Source: an uncultured Campylobacter sp. (GTDB lineage: Bacteria; Campylobacterota; Campylobacteria; Campylobacterales; Campylobacteraceae). From it: a stretch of DNA of 64,000 nt. Positions 17,996 through 26,590 of this stretch are shown here, piece by piece. The stretch's first letter is position 1. Every line of letters starts with the position of its first letter. The notes beneath the pieces were generated by a model. The model was not told where the DNA came from. It was given only the letters and a program-made list of their open reading frames with translations, and ran no database searches. Made by a program: the position numbers and the translations under genes. The stretch spans positions 1-64,000 of the forward strand of contig CAMCEN010000002.1 of the NCBI GenBank assembly GCA_945873855.1, written 5' to 3'.

Positions 17996-18025
17996 CCCAA
18001 AATAAATTTATAACAAGGAGAAAAC

Positions 18026-19468
18026 ATGAAAAAAGAAATTTCTTTTAATGCGTTTGAGATGAATTGTATCTCTCACCTAAGCCCTGGTCTTTGGAGATAT
18101 CCAAATGATAAAGCTCTTTGTTATAAAGACATGGAATATTGGCAAAACATAGCTCGTATAGCCCAAAAGGGACTTTTTGATGCTGTTTTTATAGCCGATG
18201 TTCTAGGCATTTACGAGCAGTATAGAGGCAATGACATAAGTGCGCTTAAAACCGCTCTTCAAGTGCCAGTAAATGATCCACTAAGCCTAGCTGTTATTGG
18301 CGCAGGTGCTAGCGAGCATGTAGGCTTTGGCATTACTGCTGGAGTGCCTTTTGAGCATCCTTTTGCCTTTGCTAGGCGTCTTAGCACGCTTGATCATCTA
18401 ACCAAAGGTCGCATCGGCTGGAATATAGTAACAGGCTACCTTCCAAGCGCAAATCGCAATATGGGTAGCACCGAGCTCCCTCACGATGAGCGCTATGAAC
18501 TAGCTGATGAGTATATGGAGGTGATTTACAAGCTACTTGAAGGCAGCTGGGAGGATGATGCTGTGATTTTAGATAAGCTTACCGGAGATTTTGCAAATCC
18601 AGCTAAAATTCATCATATCGCCCATCACGGCAAGTATTTTGATGTACCTGGTATTCATTTGTGCGAACCTAGCATTCAAAGAACGCCAGTGCTATTTCAA
18701 GCTGGAAATTCGCCTATGGGCAGGAAATTTTCTGCTAAGCACGCAGAGGCTATTTTCATCGCTCCACCTAGCAAAGAATACGCAAAAATCGCAGTCAAGC
18801 AAATACGAGATGAGCTAGTAAAAGCAAATAGAGAGCCAAACTCAGCTAAAATCTATGTGCTTGCTACCATCATCACAGATGCAAGTGATACTCTAGCGCA
18901 GGCTAAATACAAAGACTTGCTAAGCTATGCTAGCACAGAGGGTTCGCTGGTGCTAAACTCTGGCTGGCTAGGGGTAGATTTATCACGCTATGAGCTAGAT
19001 GATAAACTAACAAATATAAAATCAAACGCAATGCTAGCACAAGTTGAGGCTCTAAGCAACTCTACTACAAAAAGCGGAGATGAGTGGACTTTGCGTGATT
19101 TGCTAGCTCTTACTGGCATAGGCGCACAGGGGATTAAGTTTGTAGGTGGAGCAAAAAAAGTAGCTGATGAGCTTGAAGAGTTTATCGCTTATAGTGGGGC
19201 TGATGGATTTAATCTTGCTTATGCTACCACGCCTGGTACATTTGTTGATGTTGTAGAGTTTATCGTCCCTGAGCTACAAAGCAGAGGCTCATACAAGCAC
19301 GAGTATAGACAAGGCAGCCTAAGGCATAAGCTCTTTGGCGCAGGCGACCGTCTGCCTAGCACGCATATAGGCTCGCAGTATAGAGTAGGCGGCAGCAAAA
19401 GCACCATAAACGATTTTGCTAGCACAGGTAGATTTAAACACAAAAAGGAGCAAGACTATGCTATATAA
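18026..19468 (+). CDS. FMN-dependent monooxygenase, NtaA/SnaA/DszA family
   Basis: 480-aa luciferase-like (LLM) monooxygenase of the larger DszA/NtaA/SnaA subgroup, which uses reduced FMN from a separate reductase. Family signs: the N-terminal SFNAFEMNCISHLSPGLWR, RLSTLDHLTKGRIGWNIVTGYL, ADEYMEVIYKLLEGSW, PVLFQAGNSPMGRKF and GTFVDVVEFIVPELQSRG. Substrates in the family include chelators and organosulfur compounds, so a sulfonate, sulfone or thioether substrate is plausible but unproven. First gene of a three-gene operon; it overlaps the ATP-grasp gene by 11 nt. No flavin reductase gene is nearby. Confidence 0.92.
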   Translation: MKKEISFNAFEMNCISHLSPGLWRYPNDKALCYKDMEYWQNIARIAQKGLFDAVFIADVLGIYEQYRGNDISALKTALQVPVNDPLSLAVIGAGASEHVGFGITAGVPFEHPFAFARRLSTLDHLTKGRIGWNIVTGYLPSANRNMGSTELPHDERYELADEYMEVIYKLLEGSWEDDAVILDKLTGDFANPAKIHHIAHHGKYFDVPGIHLCEPSIQRTPVLFQAGNSPMGRKFSAKHAEAIFIAPPSKEYAKIAVKQIRDELVKANREPNSAKIYVLATIITDASDTLAQAKYKDLLSYASTEGSLVLNSGWLGVDLSRYELDDKLTNIKSNAMLAQVEALSNSTTKSGDEWTLRDLLALTGIGAQGIKFVGGAKKVADELEEFIAYSGADGFNLAYATTPGTFVDVVEFIVPELQSRGSYKHEYRQGSLRHKLFGAGDRLPSTHIGSQYRVGGSKSTINDFASTGRFKHKKEQDYAI

Positions 19469-20441
19469 TGATTTAAAAGAAGATATTTTTATTTTACACG
19501 AAAATCCAGAGTGGATAGAGCCTTTTGCTAAGGCTTTTGCTAGGGCTGGGGTGAGCTTTAGCGAGATTTTGCTAACATCTGGGGGTATAGATCTAAGCAA
19601 AGAACCACCAAAAGGTGTGTTTTTAAGCAGACTAAGCGCATCAAGCCATACAAGAGATCACGCCCACTCAAAAGAATATGGCAGAGCCGTTCTTGCTTGG
19701 CTTGAGAGCTATGATAGAGTGGTGGTAAATGGTAGTAATGTACTAGAACTAGAGGTAAGCAAGGTAAAGCAATACCTAGCTTTAAACGAGCATTTTAAAA
19801 ATAGCGAGTTTAGAGTGCCAAAGACAATAGCAGCTTTTAGCAAAGAGGATTTGATATCTTTTTCTAGCAGTTTTAAAGCTCCATTTATCACAAAGCACAA
19901 CCAAGGTGGCAAAGGACTTGGAGTAAAATACTTTGAAAACCACAGCGAGCTTAAAGCTTATGTTAATAGCCCTTCATATGAAGAGCCAGTTGATGGTATC
20001 ACTCTGCTTCAAGAATACATCGCTAGCAAAGAAGCTTTTATTACTCGCTTGGAGTTTGTAGGCGCGGAGTTTGTTTATGCTCTTAGGGTTGATACTAGTG
20101 CTGGAAGCTTTGAGCTTTGCCCTGCTGATGCTTGCCAGATAAAGCCAGTTCTAGCTGGGGCTGCTTGTGAAGTAGGCCCTGCTTCTAAGTTTAGCATAAG
20201 AGAAGATATCACAAAAGATAGCAAAATAGTAAAAAACCTAAGAGAATTCCTAGAAAAACATAAGATAAAAATCTCAGGAATTGAGTTTATAGAAGATAAA
20301 AATAATAATATCATTGTATATGATATAAACACAAATACCAACTACAATAGCGCAGTAGAAGAAAAGCTAAGAGCAAATGGCAAACAAGGCGCAAGCGATA
20401 AGGTGGTTGAGTTTTTAAACACTTTAAGGGGGAAAATATGA
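19458..20441 (+). CDS. ATP-grasp family ligase (RimK-like)
   Basis: 327-aa protein of the ATP-grasp fold. TKHNQGGKGLGVKYF forms the Gly-rich nucleotide loop, ITLLQEYI follows as the hinge strand, FITRLEFVGAEFVYALRV as the second ATP-binding part, and GIEFIEDKNNNIIVYDINTN supplies the Mg-binding acidic and Asn residues. Such enzymes join a carboxylate to an amine through an acyl-phosphate. I chose ATG 19458, which has AAGGAGCAAGAC ahead of it, over an earlier in-frame ATG inside the upstream gene. It lies between two flavin monooxygenase genes and overlaps both, so it probably acts in the same pathway. Substrate unknown. Confidence 0.88.
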   Translation: MLYNDLKEDIFILHENPEWIEPFAKAFARAGVSFSEILLTSGGIDLSKEPPKGVFLSRLSASSHTRDHAHSKEYGRAVLAWLESYDRVVVNGSNVLELEVSKVKQYLALNEHFKNSEFRVPKTIAAFSKEDLISFSSSFKAPFITKHNQGGKGLGVKYFENHSELKAYVNSPSYEEPVDGITLLQEYIASKEAFITRLEFVGAEFVYALRVDTSAGSFELCPADACQIKPVLAGAACEVGPASKFSIREDITKDSKIVKNLREFLEKHKIKISGIEFIEDKNNNIIVYDINTNTNYNSAVEEKLRANGKQGASDKVVEFLNTLRGKI

Positions 20442-21460
20442 AATATGGATACTGGACGCCTGTCTTTGGGTCGTGGCTAAGAAACACAGATGATGACAGC
20501 ACAAAAGGCGAATGGAGCTACATAAAAGACCTAGCGCAAAATGCTGAGCGCTGGGGCTATGAGCTAACTTTAGTCCCTGAGCTATATCTAAATGATATAA
20601 AAGGACACAAAGCACCAGCACTTGATGCTTGGGCGATAGCCACTGGTATAGCAAGCACGACAAATAGCATAGAAATTCTAGCAGCCCTTCGCCCACAATA
20701 CCACCAAGTAGCCACCACAGCCAAGCAAATTGCCACCATAGCTGAGATGAGTGGCGATAGATTTAGCATAAATATGGTCTCAGCGTGGTGGGAAGAAGAA
20801 GCAAGGCAATATGGTATAAGCTTTGAAGACCACGATGATAGATATGCGCTAACGCATGAATATACTGATGTTTTAAGGGGATTTTGGACAGGGAGTCCTT
20901 TTAGTCATAGTGGCAAATACTTTAACTTTTATAACTCGTATAATGAGCCAAAACCAAAAAAAATGCCGCTAGTATATGCAGGTGGCGAGAGCGAACAAGG
21001 CAGAGAGGCTATATCACGCTTTGCTGATGTGTATGTGATGCACGGAGGCACACTAGATGAAATCACAGAAAAAATCGCCGATATGAAAAAAAGGCGCAAA
21101 GCGCTAGGCAAAGAAGATTTTAAAGCTTACGGAATGGCTGTATATATGATAGTGCGTGATGATGAAAAAGAGGCATGGTCCGAGTATGAGCGTATCACAA
21201 AAATAAAAAACTACGAAGAATACGAAAACTCATACAAGGACTTTACTAGCAACTCAAACCTAAATGTGCAAATCAGCAAAGAAGAATATAGCGTATCAAA
21301 TCGTGGTCTTCGCCCAAGGCTAATAGGCACCCCAGAACAAGTGGCCGCTAAAATCAATGAGTATAAAAAAGCTGGGCTAAATCTACTAATCATACAATGT
21401 GCTAATATGAAAGAAGAGTTAGAATATATAGCCAAAAAAGTAATGCCATTAACAAAATAA
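20438..21460 (+). CDS. LLM class flavin-dependent monooxygenase (SsuD/SfnG-like)
   Basis: 340-aa luciferase-like monooxygenase of the SsuD/alkanesulfonate type. Motifs: YGYWTPVFGSWLRN at the start, SIEILAALRPQYHQVATTAKQ, MSGDRFSINMVSAWWEEEARQYG, PLVYAGGESEQGREAISRFAD and RLIGTPEQVAAKINEY. These enzymes cleave C-S bonds or hydroxylate with FMNH2 and oxygen. It starts in the ATGA overlap with the ATP-grasp gene and closes the operon. The pair of LLM enzymes suggests sequential oxidation of one compound. A link to sulfur scavenging is inferred. Confidence 0.92.
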   Translation: MKYGYWTPVFGSWLRNTDDDSTKGEWSYIKDLAQNAERWGYELTLVPELYLNDIKGHKAPALDAWAIATGIASTTNSIEILAALRPQYHQVATTAKQIATIAEMSGDRFSINMVSAWWEEEARQYGISFEDHDDRYALTHEYTDVLRGFWTGSPFSHSGKYFNFYNSYNEPKPKKMPLVYAGGESEQGREAISRFADVYVMHGGTLDEITEKIADMKKRRKALGKEDFKAYGMAVYMIVRDDEKEAWSEYERITKIKNYEEYENSYKDFTSNSNLNVQISKEEYSVSNRGLRPRLIGTPEQVAAKINEYKKAGLNLLIIQCANMKEELEYIAKKVMPLTK

Positions 21461-21535
21461 AATCTAGCCAATTCTAGAATTCCCTACTCTAGAATTGGCT
21501 AGAAAATCTTTAGAATTTTAAAAAGCTGTGTAAAA

Positions 21536-21565
21536 TTTACTCATTTTATAAAAATTTAATATAAC
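21536..21565 (+). promoter_or_regulatory. Possible gltA promoter
   Basis: TTTACT, 18-bp spacer, TATAAC, about 65 bp before the gltA start. Moderate match to sigma-70; other A/T-rich -10-like words are nearby. Confidence 0.35.
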
Positions 21566-21631
21566 CTTGCTAATAAATTTAAAATTCTTAGGCAAAATAA
21601 CAAAATTCAAAAAATCAAAAAGGAGCAACAC

Positions 21632-22903
21632 ATGGCAAATACAATGACCATGACTGACAACCGCACTGGTAAGAGTTGGGAGTTTCCTATTCTTAGCGGT
21701 ACAAAAGGCCCAGATGTCGTAGATATCGGCAGCTTTTACAGCCAAACTGGTATGTTTACCTTTGATCAAGGCTATACAAGCACAGCAAGCTGCAAAAGTG
21801 AAATCACTTTCATAGACGGCGAAAAAGGTGAGCTTATGCACCGTGGATACGATATCGCATGGCTAGCTGAGAACAAAAAATTCCTAGATGTAGTTTATCT
21901 TTTGCTTTACAAAAAACTACCTAGCAAAGAAGAGCTAGAGAGCTTCCGCTTAGAGCTTAAACAAAGAAGCTATATAAATGAAAAAATGCTAAAGCTATTT
22001 GATGCTTTGCCAGATAAAGCTCACCCTATGGCAGCACTTCAAAGCACTGTTGCGATGATGAGCGCATACTATAAGCGTGATATGAATATCGATGATATTA
22101 GCGATTTTATGGAGCTAGCAAAACGCCTAGTAGCTAAAATTCCTACAATCATCGCATTTTACTACCGCCATGTGCGTGGCTTTCCACAAATCTATCCAGA
22201 TCTAGATAGAGGATTTGTAGAAAACTTCTTATATATGCTAAGAGCTTTCCCACACGATAGAGTAGATCTTAAACCTATTGAAGTAAAAGCATTTGAAGCA
22301 GTTTTACTACTTCACGCTGACCACGAGCAAAACGCAAGCACCTCAACAGTGCGCGCAGTAGGCAGCACTCACGCTCACCCATACGCCTCTATCTCAGCAG
22401 GTATCGGCGCACTATGGGGTCATGCTCACGGCGGCGCGAACGAAGGCGTTATCCGCCAGCTTGAAGAGATCGGCACACCTGAGAGAGTAGATGAGTTCAT
22501 CGCTCGCGCAAAGGACAAAAACGATCCATTCCGCCTAATGGGCTTTGGTCACAGAGTGTATAAAAACTTTGATCCAAGAGCTAAGGTTCTTGGCAAGCTA
22601 AGAGATCAGCTAATTGATGAAATTGGCATTGATACAAACCTTATAAAAGTAGCAAAACGCATTGAAGAAATCGCTCTAAATGATGAGTATTTCGTATCTC
22701 GTAAGCTGTATCCAAATGTGGACTTTAACTCAGGTTTGATTTTAAAAGCACTTGGAATTCCAAATGAGATGTTTGCGGCTATTTTTGTTATGGGTCGTGT
22801 GCCAGGCTGGCTATCTCAATGGATGGAGCAAAAAGAAAACGCACCGGTTAAAATCACTCGCCCAAGACAGCTATATGTAGGTGCAGTAGATCAAGCTAAA
22901 TAA
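21632..22903 (+). CDS. gltA: Citrate synthase, type II
   Basis: 423-aa hexameric-type citrate synthase, condensing oxaloacetate and acetyl-CoA. Catalytic regions: the His in HADHEQNASTSTVR, GHAHGGANEG, and MGFGHRVYKNFDPRA; the N-terminal beta-domain (MTMTDNRTGKSWEFPILSGT) is typical of the type II long form. AAAGGAG precedes the ATG. It is distinct from the 380-aa methylcitrate synthase at 51318, so the organism keeps both cycle entry enzymes. Followed by a repeat block. Confidence 0.97.
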   Translation: MANTMTMTDNRTGKSWEFPILSGTKGPDVVDIGSFYSQTGMFTFDQGYTSTASCKSEITFIDGEKGELMHRGYDIAWLAENKKFLDVVYLLLYKKLPSKEELESFRLELKQRSYINEKMLKLFDALPDKAHPMAALQSTVAMMSAYYKRDMNIDDISDFMELAKRLVAKIPTIIAFYYRHVRGFPQIYPDLDRGFVENFLYMLRAFPHDRVDLKPIEVKAFEAVLLLHADHEQNASTSTVRAVGSTHAHPYASISAGIGALWGHAHGGANEGVIRQLEEIGTPERVDEFIARAKDKNDPFRLMGFGHRVYKNFDPRAKVLGKLRDQLIDEIGIDTNLIKVAKRIEEIALNDEYFVSRKLYPNVDFNSGLILKALGIPNEMFAAIFVMGRVPGWLSQWMEQKENAPVKITRPRQLYVGAVDQAK

Positions 22904-23202
22904 GGGCTTTAACCTGTCATCCCCCAGCTGTTTTGTGTCATCCCCCAGCTTGACTGGGGGATGACATCACAAAGAATTCTAAAATTTCCTAAAATAAATT
23001 CTAAAATTCCCAAGCCTTGTGTCACCATCGGGCTTGACCCGATGATCTCTATATGGAATTCTAGAATTCCTTAGTGCTGAGATCCCCCGATCAAGTCGGG
23101 GGATGACACAAGGCTTAGGAATTCTAAAATTCCTAAAATGAATTCTAGAATTCCCTAGAAAATTTCGCTAAAATTCATCTAAAATTCCCTAAAAGGCTTA
23201 AA
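22904..23202. repeat. Hairpin repeats (GTCATCCCC family) and palindromes
   Basis: No gene. Three or more copies of a hairpin repeat with arms such as GTCATCCCCCAGCTTGA and TCAAGTCGGGGGATGACA occur at about 22915-22966, 23025-23053 and 23080-23108, interleaved with GAATTCTAGAATTC palindromes. The same hairpin family is seen at 14424, 26215, 30595, 57740, 62600 and 62740. Confidence 0.85.
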
Positions 23203-24759
23203 ATGACAATAGAACAAATCTGCCAAATCGGCAAAGTAAAAATAAATGATGAAAATATAGCAATAATCAATCACTACAAAGATTATATAATTCCTTGGCT
23301 TAGTTCAGATGAGTTTAAAACTAACTATGCTAAAAAAGAATTTCCACCTCTAATAAATCCAGCAAAGCTTGATTATGAAGGCTCAGATCCCGCTCATGCT
23401 TGGCTGCTAAATCTGCCTTTACCAGCTTTTTATGACTTCTTAGTTTTTGGCTCGCATGCTGTGGGGCTTCATGGTGCGATGATAGGTTTTTTCGCACTTT
23501 GTGGCGTTACTAGAAAGGTCATGACTCTTAGGGGGGGGGGAGCAGCGAATTTAACAGCAGCAAATACAGTAGATGCAAGCTCACAGGGTAACTATGAGCG
23601 CATGTTTAAAGAAATTATAAGCTACAACAAACTAAAACAAGCTGGATACATAAAGCACTTTTATTTACAGCTTAGTGACCTTGTCCTTGATGATGATACA
23701 AAAAAATTTTATTCTCTAATCGATGCTAGCAACGCTCTACACATCGTCCGTGATCCTATCAGTGTGCTAAAAGGCGTGGCTGCGTGTCCACATAGAGCAG
23801 AGCTTATGAAAGTAGAGGGTAGCGAAGATTTTGTGCCTTTTGGTATGTTTTTACACCAAGACCCTTTTGCTCATTTTAGCAAGCATATTTTTTATATGAA
23901 TCACGGACTTACTATGAACACAGATAAACAAAGCGGTGTTGGCGAAGGTAAAGAAATGGACTTTTTGCCTGATATAAACAGTGTTGAATGGTGGCTTTTA
24001 AACTACGAGCAGACATTTCATGATGGCATTATGTATCAGCTTCTAGCACCTAGTTTAAAAAATATAAAACTAAAACAAACTACGGATTTTGTCGGAGAAA
24101 AATGCTTTCTTAGCATGTGCGAGCTAGCTGATTATTTTGGCTTTGAGAGGCCAAAGCAGAGTGATAGATGGCTTTTTGAAAAAAGAGTAAGCGACTTAAA
24201 GCACCTAACGCCGATGATTCTTTACGCTAACGAGTGCTGCCCGCTCTACAGCGAGCAAAACAGCAAAGCGCCAGAAATAAACAAAGAATTAGTAGAAAAT
24301 AGCATTAAAATCACACTTACTACTCGCTTTGATGGCATGCTTTATATCTTGCCTGAGCTTGATATTAGCTCGCTCTTTGAGCTTGCTGATCCTGTTTTTG
24401 CGGTGTTAATTGAGAGCCAGGCAGATGCTCTAAAACTACTCAAATCCCCTGAGCTGCTAGCAAAAATCAAAATATACATAAAAGATTTAAGCCAGGCTCT
24501 ACTAAAACAAGCAAAAATTGAAAATACTAAAAAATTCAAAGAAAACGATGTTCTAGCGTGGTTTGAAAAATATCCAAAAATGCGCCAAGTTATGAGTTTT
24601 ATCATGAAGCAGCATTTATTACTACTTCGCAAGCACAAACCTGAGATTATAGAGGGCTACAAATACTACCAAGAGTTTTTAAAGCTTTCAAAAGACGATG
24701 AGCCACTTGATCTTAGCTCAGGACTAAATGGCAAAAGTATAAGCGTAACGAACTTCTAA
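23203..24759 (+). CDS. DUF2972 protein with phase-variable poly-G tract
   Basis: 518-aa protein that resembles the DUF2972 family of Campylobacter and Helicobacter, which includes proteins linked to host-cell invasion (CipA). Family-like segments: LNLPLPAFYDFLVFGSHAVG, ALHIVRDPISVLKG (reminiscent of the RDP motif of sulfotransferases), EWWLLNYEQTFHDG and PMILYANECCPL. A run of ten G (23531-23540) lies at about residue 110 and is in frame here, so this copy is ON; gain or loss of one G would truncate the protein early. Start ATG after AAGGCTTAAA, a weak ribosome site. Biochemical role unknown. Confidence 0.88.
   Translation: MTIEQICQIGKVKINDENIAIINHYKDYIIPWLSSDEFKTNYAKKEFPPLINPAKLDYEGSDPAHAWLLNLPLPAFYDFLVFGSHAVGLHGAMIGFFALCGVTRKVMTLRGGGAANLTAANTVDASSQGNYERMFKEIISYNKLKQAGYIKHFYLQLSDLVLDDDTKKFYSLIDASNALHIVRDPISVLKGVAACPHRAELMKVEGSEDFVPFGMFLHQDPFAHFSKHIFYMNHGLTMNTDKQSGVGEGKEMDFLPDINSVEWWLLNYEQTFHDGIMYQLLAPSLKNIKLKQTTDFVGEKCFLSMCELADYFGFERPKQSDRWLFEKRVSDLKHLTPMILYANECCPLYSEQNSKAPEINKELVENSIKITLTTRFDGMLYILPELDISSLFELADPVFAVLIESQADALKLLKSPELLAKIKIYIKDLSQALLKQAKIENTKKFKENDVLAWFEKYPKMRQVMSFIMKQHLLLLRKHKPEIIEGYKYYQEFLKLSKDDEPLDLSSGLNGKSISVTNF
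23531..23540 (+). repeat. G10 homopolymer tract in coding sequence
   Basis: Ten consecutive G in the codons AGG GGG GGG GGA. Poly-G tracts of 8 or more are the classical slipped-strand contingency loci of Campylobacter surface genes. Confidence 0.95.
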
Positions 24760-24858
24760 ACTAGCAGGAATTCTAGAATTCCCTAACAAATTCTAGAATT
24801 CCTTAGAAAATTTCGCTAAAATTCATCTAGAATTCCCTAAAAAATTTCAAGGCAAAAA

Positions 24859-26043
24859 ATGGACTTAGCAAGCAGATTTCGCCCTACAAATATAGATGAG
24901 ATGATAGGCCAGCAAAAAATCGTAGAGGTATTTAAAAAATTTCTTAAAGAAAAAAGAGTGCCACATAGTCTGTTTTTTGGCACGCCAGGTAGTGGTAAAA
25001 CCAGCCTTGCAAAGCTCATTGCTAGCACGCTTGGCTCTGAGTTTTATGAGTTTGATGGAGCAAACTTTAAAACCGAACAAATCCGCAGCATAATAGGCAA
25101 AAATCCGCTTTTTGTGCCACTGATTTTTATAGATGAGTTTCACCGCCTAAGCCGCACGCAGCAAGAAGCCTTACTTCTTCCAGTAGAAAACGGCGAGTGC
25201 TTGCTTTTTGGTGCTACGACTGAAAATCCAAAGTTTAGCATCTCATCTGGAATTCGCTCTCGTATGATGATTTTTGAGTTTGAGCCACTTAGCAGTGATG
25301 ATCTTAGCCTGCTTTTAGAGCGAGTAAAGGCGCAAATTGGCTTTTCTATGAGCCCTGAGGCAAGGGAGTATCTACTTCGCAGCAGCGGAGGTGATGCTAG
25401 ATCTATGCTAAACTTGCTTGATTACGCTCTTATAATCAGTGCTGATATCAGCCTTGAAGTGCTTATGACGCTGCGAGGGGGCTTTGTAGGCGAGGGAGCA
25501 AAGAGTAGCGATACCCACTATGAGCTCATCTCAGCTATGATAAAAAGTGTGCGTGGAAGTGATACGGATGCTAGTATCTACTACTTAGCAAGGCTGCTCG
25601 CTGCTGGCGAAGATCCTGCATTTTTAGCTAGACGCATGGTGATACTTGCTAGCGAAGATATAGGTAACGCAAACCCAAATGCGCTAAATCTAGCAGTATC
25701 TTGTATGAACGCAGTCTTGCAAATCGGTATGCCAGAGGCTAGAATTATTTTAGCTCAAACCATAATCTACCTAGCAAACTGCCCAAAGTCAAACTCAGCC
25801 TACTTAGCAATCGATGAAGCGCTAGAGGCGTGTAAGGATGCTAGCTCTCACCACATACCAAAGCAGATTATAAACCACACAGATGAAAATAAAGGCTATT
25901 TGTATCCACATGATTTTGGTGGCTGGGTTAAACAGCAATATTTGCCTGATGCGCTTTTGGGCACGCAGTTTTACAAGCCAAAGCTAATTGCCTTTGAAAA
26001 AACCCTAGCTGAGTGGAGTGCGAAAATCAAAGGGGAATTCTAA
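24859..26043 (+). CDS. rarA: Replication-associated recombination protein A (AAA+ ATPase)
   Basis: 394-aa clamp-loader-like AAA+ ATPase of the RarA/MgsA/WRNIP1 family, acting at stalled replication forks. It begins with the family signature (LASRFRPTNIDEMIGQQKIV), followed by Walker A GTPGSGKTS, Walker B LIFIDEFHRL, sensor 1 LLFGATTENP and the C-terminal MgsA domain (RMVILASEDIGNANPNAL, YLANCPKSNSAY, YLPDALLGTQFYKP). The palindromes at 24760-24858 separate it from the DUF2972 gene. Confidence 0.96.
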   Translation: MDLASRFRPTNIDEMIGQQKIVEVFKKFLKEKRVPHSLFFGTPGSGKTSLAKLIASTLGSEFYEFDGANFKTEQIRSIIGKNPLFVPLIFIDEFHRLSRTQQEALLLPVENGECLLFGATTENPKFSISSGIRSRMMIFEFEPLSSDDLSLLLERVKAQIGFSMSPEAREYLLRSSGGDARSMLNLLDYALIISADISLEVLMTLRGGFVGEGAKSSDTHYELISAMIKSVRGSDTDASIYYLARLLAAGEDPAFLARRMVILASEDIGNANPNALNLAVSCMNAVLQIGMPEARIILAQTIIYLANCPKSNSAYLAIDEALEACKDASSHHIPKQIINHTDENKGYLYPHDFGGWVKQQYLPDALLGTQFYKPKLIAFEKTLAEWSAKIKGEF

Positions 26044-26590
26044 AATTCCGTCATTGCGGAATTCCATCATTGCGAAAATTCGTCATTGCGAGGGAGCAAA
26101 GCGACCGAAGCAATCTCATTCAAATCTTAATAAAAAGGCTAAATAATGAGATTGCTTCGTCGTTCGTTTCACTCACTCCTCGCAATGACGGAATTTTAGA
26201 ATTCTCTGTGATGAAATCCCCCAAAGGGCTGGGGGATGACAGGGAATTCTAGAATTTCTTAGCACTGTGTCATTGTCCGGCTTGACCGGACAATCTCATC
26301 GCAAATAATCTAAAATTCCCTAAACCTAAAAATACCCCCCCCCAAAAAAAACGCAAATAAAGTTAGTGGGGTTTTAGGGCGGTGCCCCTAAGGGTTTAGG
26401 GCGTAGCCCTTATAAAAAGCAGTGGGGCTTTCCCCACTAAAGCGAGCAAAAATTTAAAATTTCTAAGGATAACTTTAGAATTCCTAAGGATAAAACTAGA
26501 ACTCCTAGGCAAAAATCACTAGGAATTCTAGAATTCCTAAAAATTCCTATGGAATTCTAAATTCGGGGAATTCTAGAATTCTAGATAAAT
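26044..26590. repeat. Mixed repeat block with four repeat families
   Basis: About 550 bp without a convincing gene. It begins with two inverted copies of the widespread CATTGCGAG..GCAATCTCA repeat (26055-26120 and 26140-26188) and a GATGAAATCCCC/GGGGGATGACA hairpin (about 26210-26240). A CATTGTCCGGCTTGACCGG hairpin at about 26270-26298 comes next, then a C9 run within the TACCCCC box (26335-26343). A G/C-rich composite hairpin element (26366-26452) ends in GCGAGC, and GAATTCTAGAATTC palindromes fill the rest. Confidence 0.85.

Noticed and set aside
26013-26252. 79-aa frame after rarA
   Set aside because: It runs through the GCAATCTC and GGGGATGACA repeats and overlaps the rarA end; no ribosome site or family pattern.
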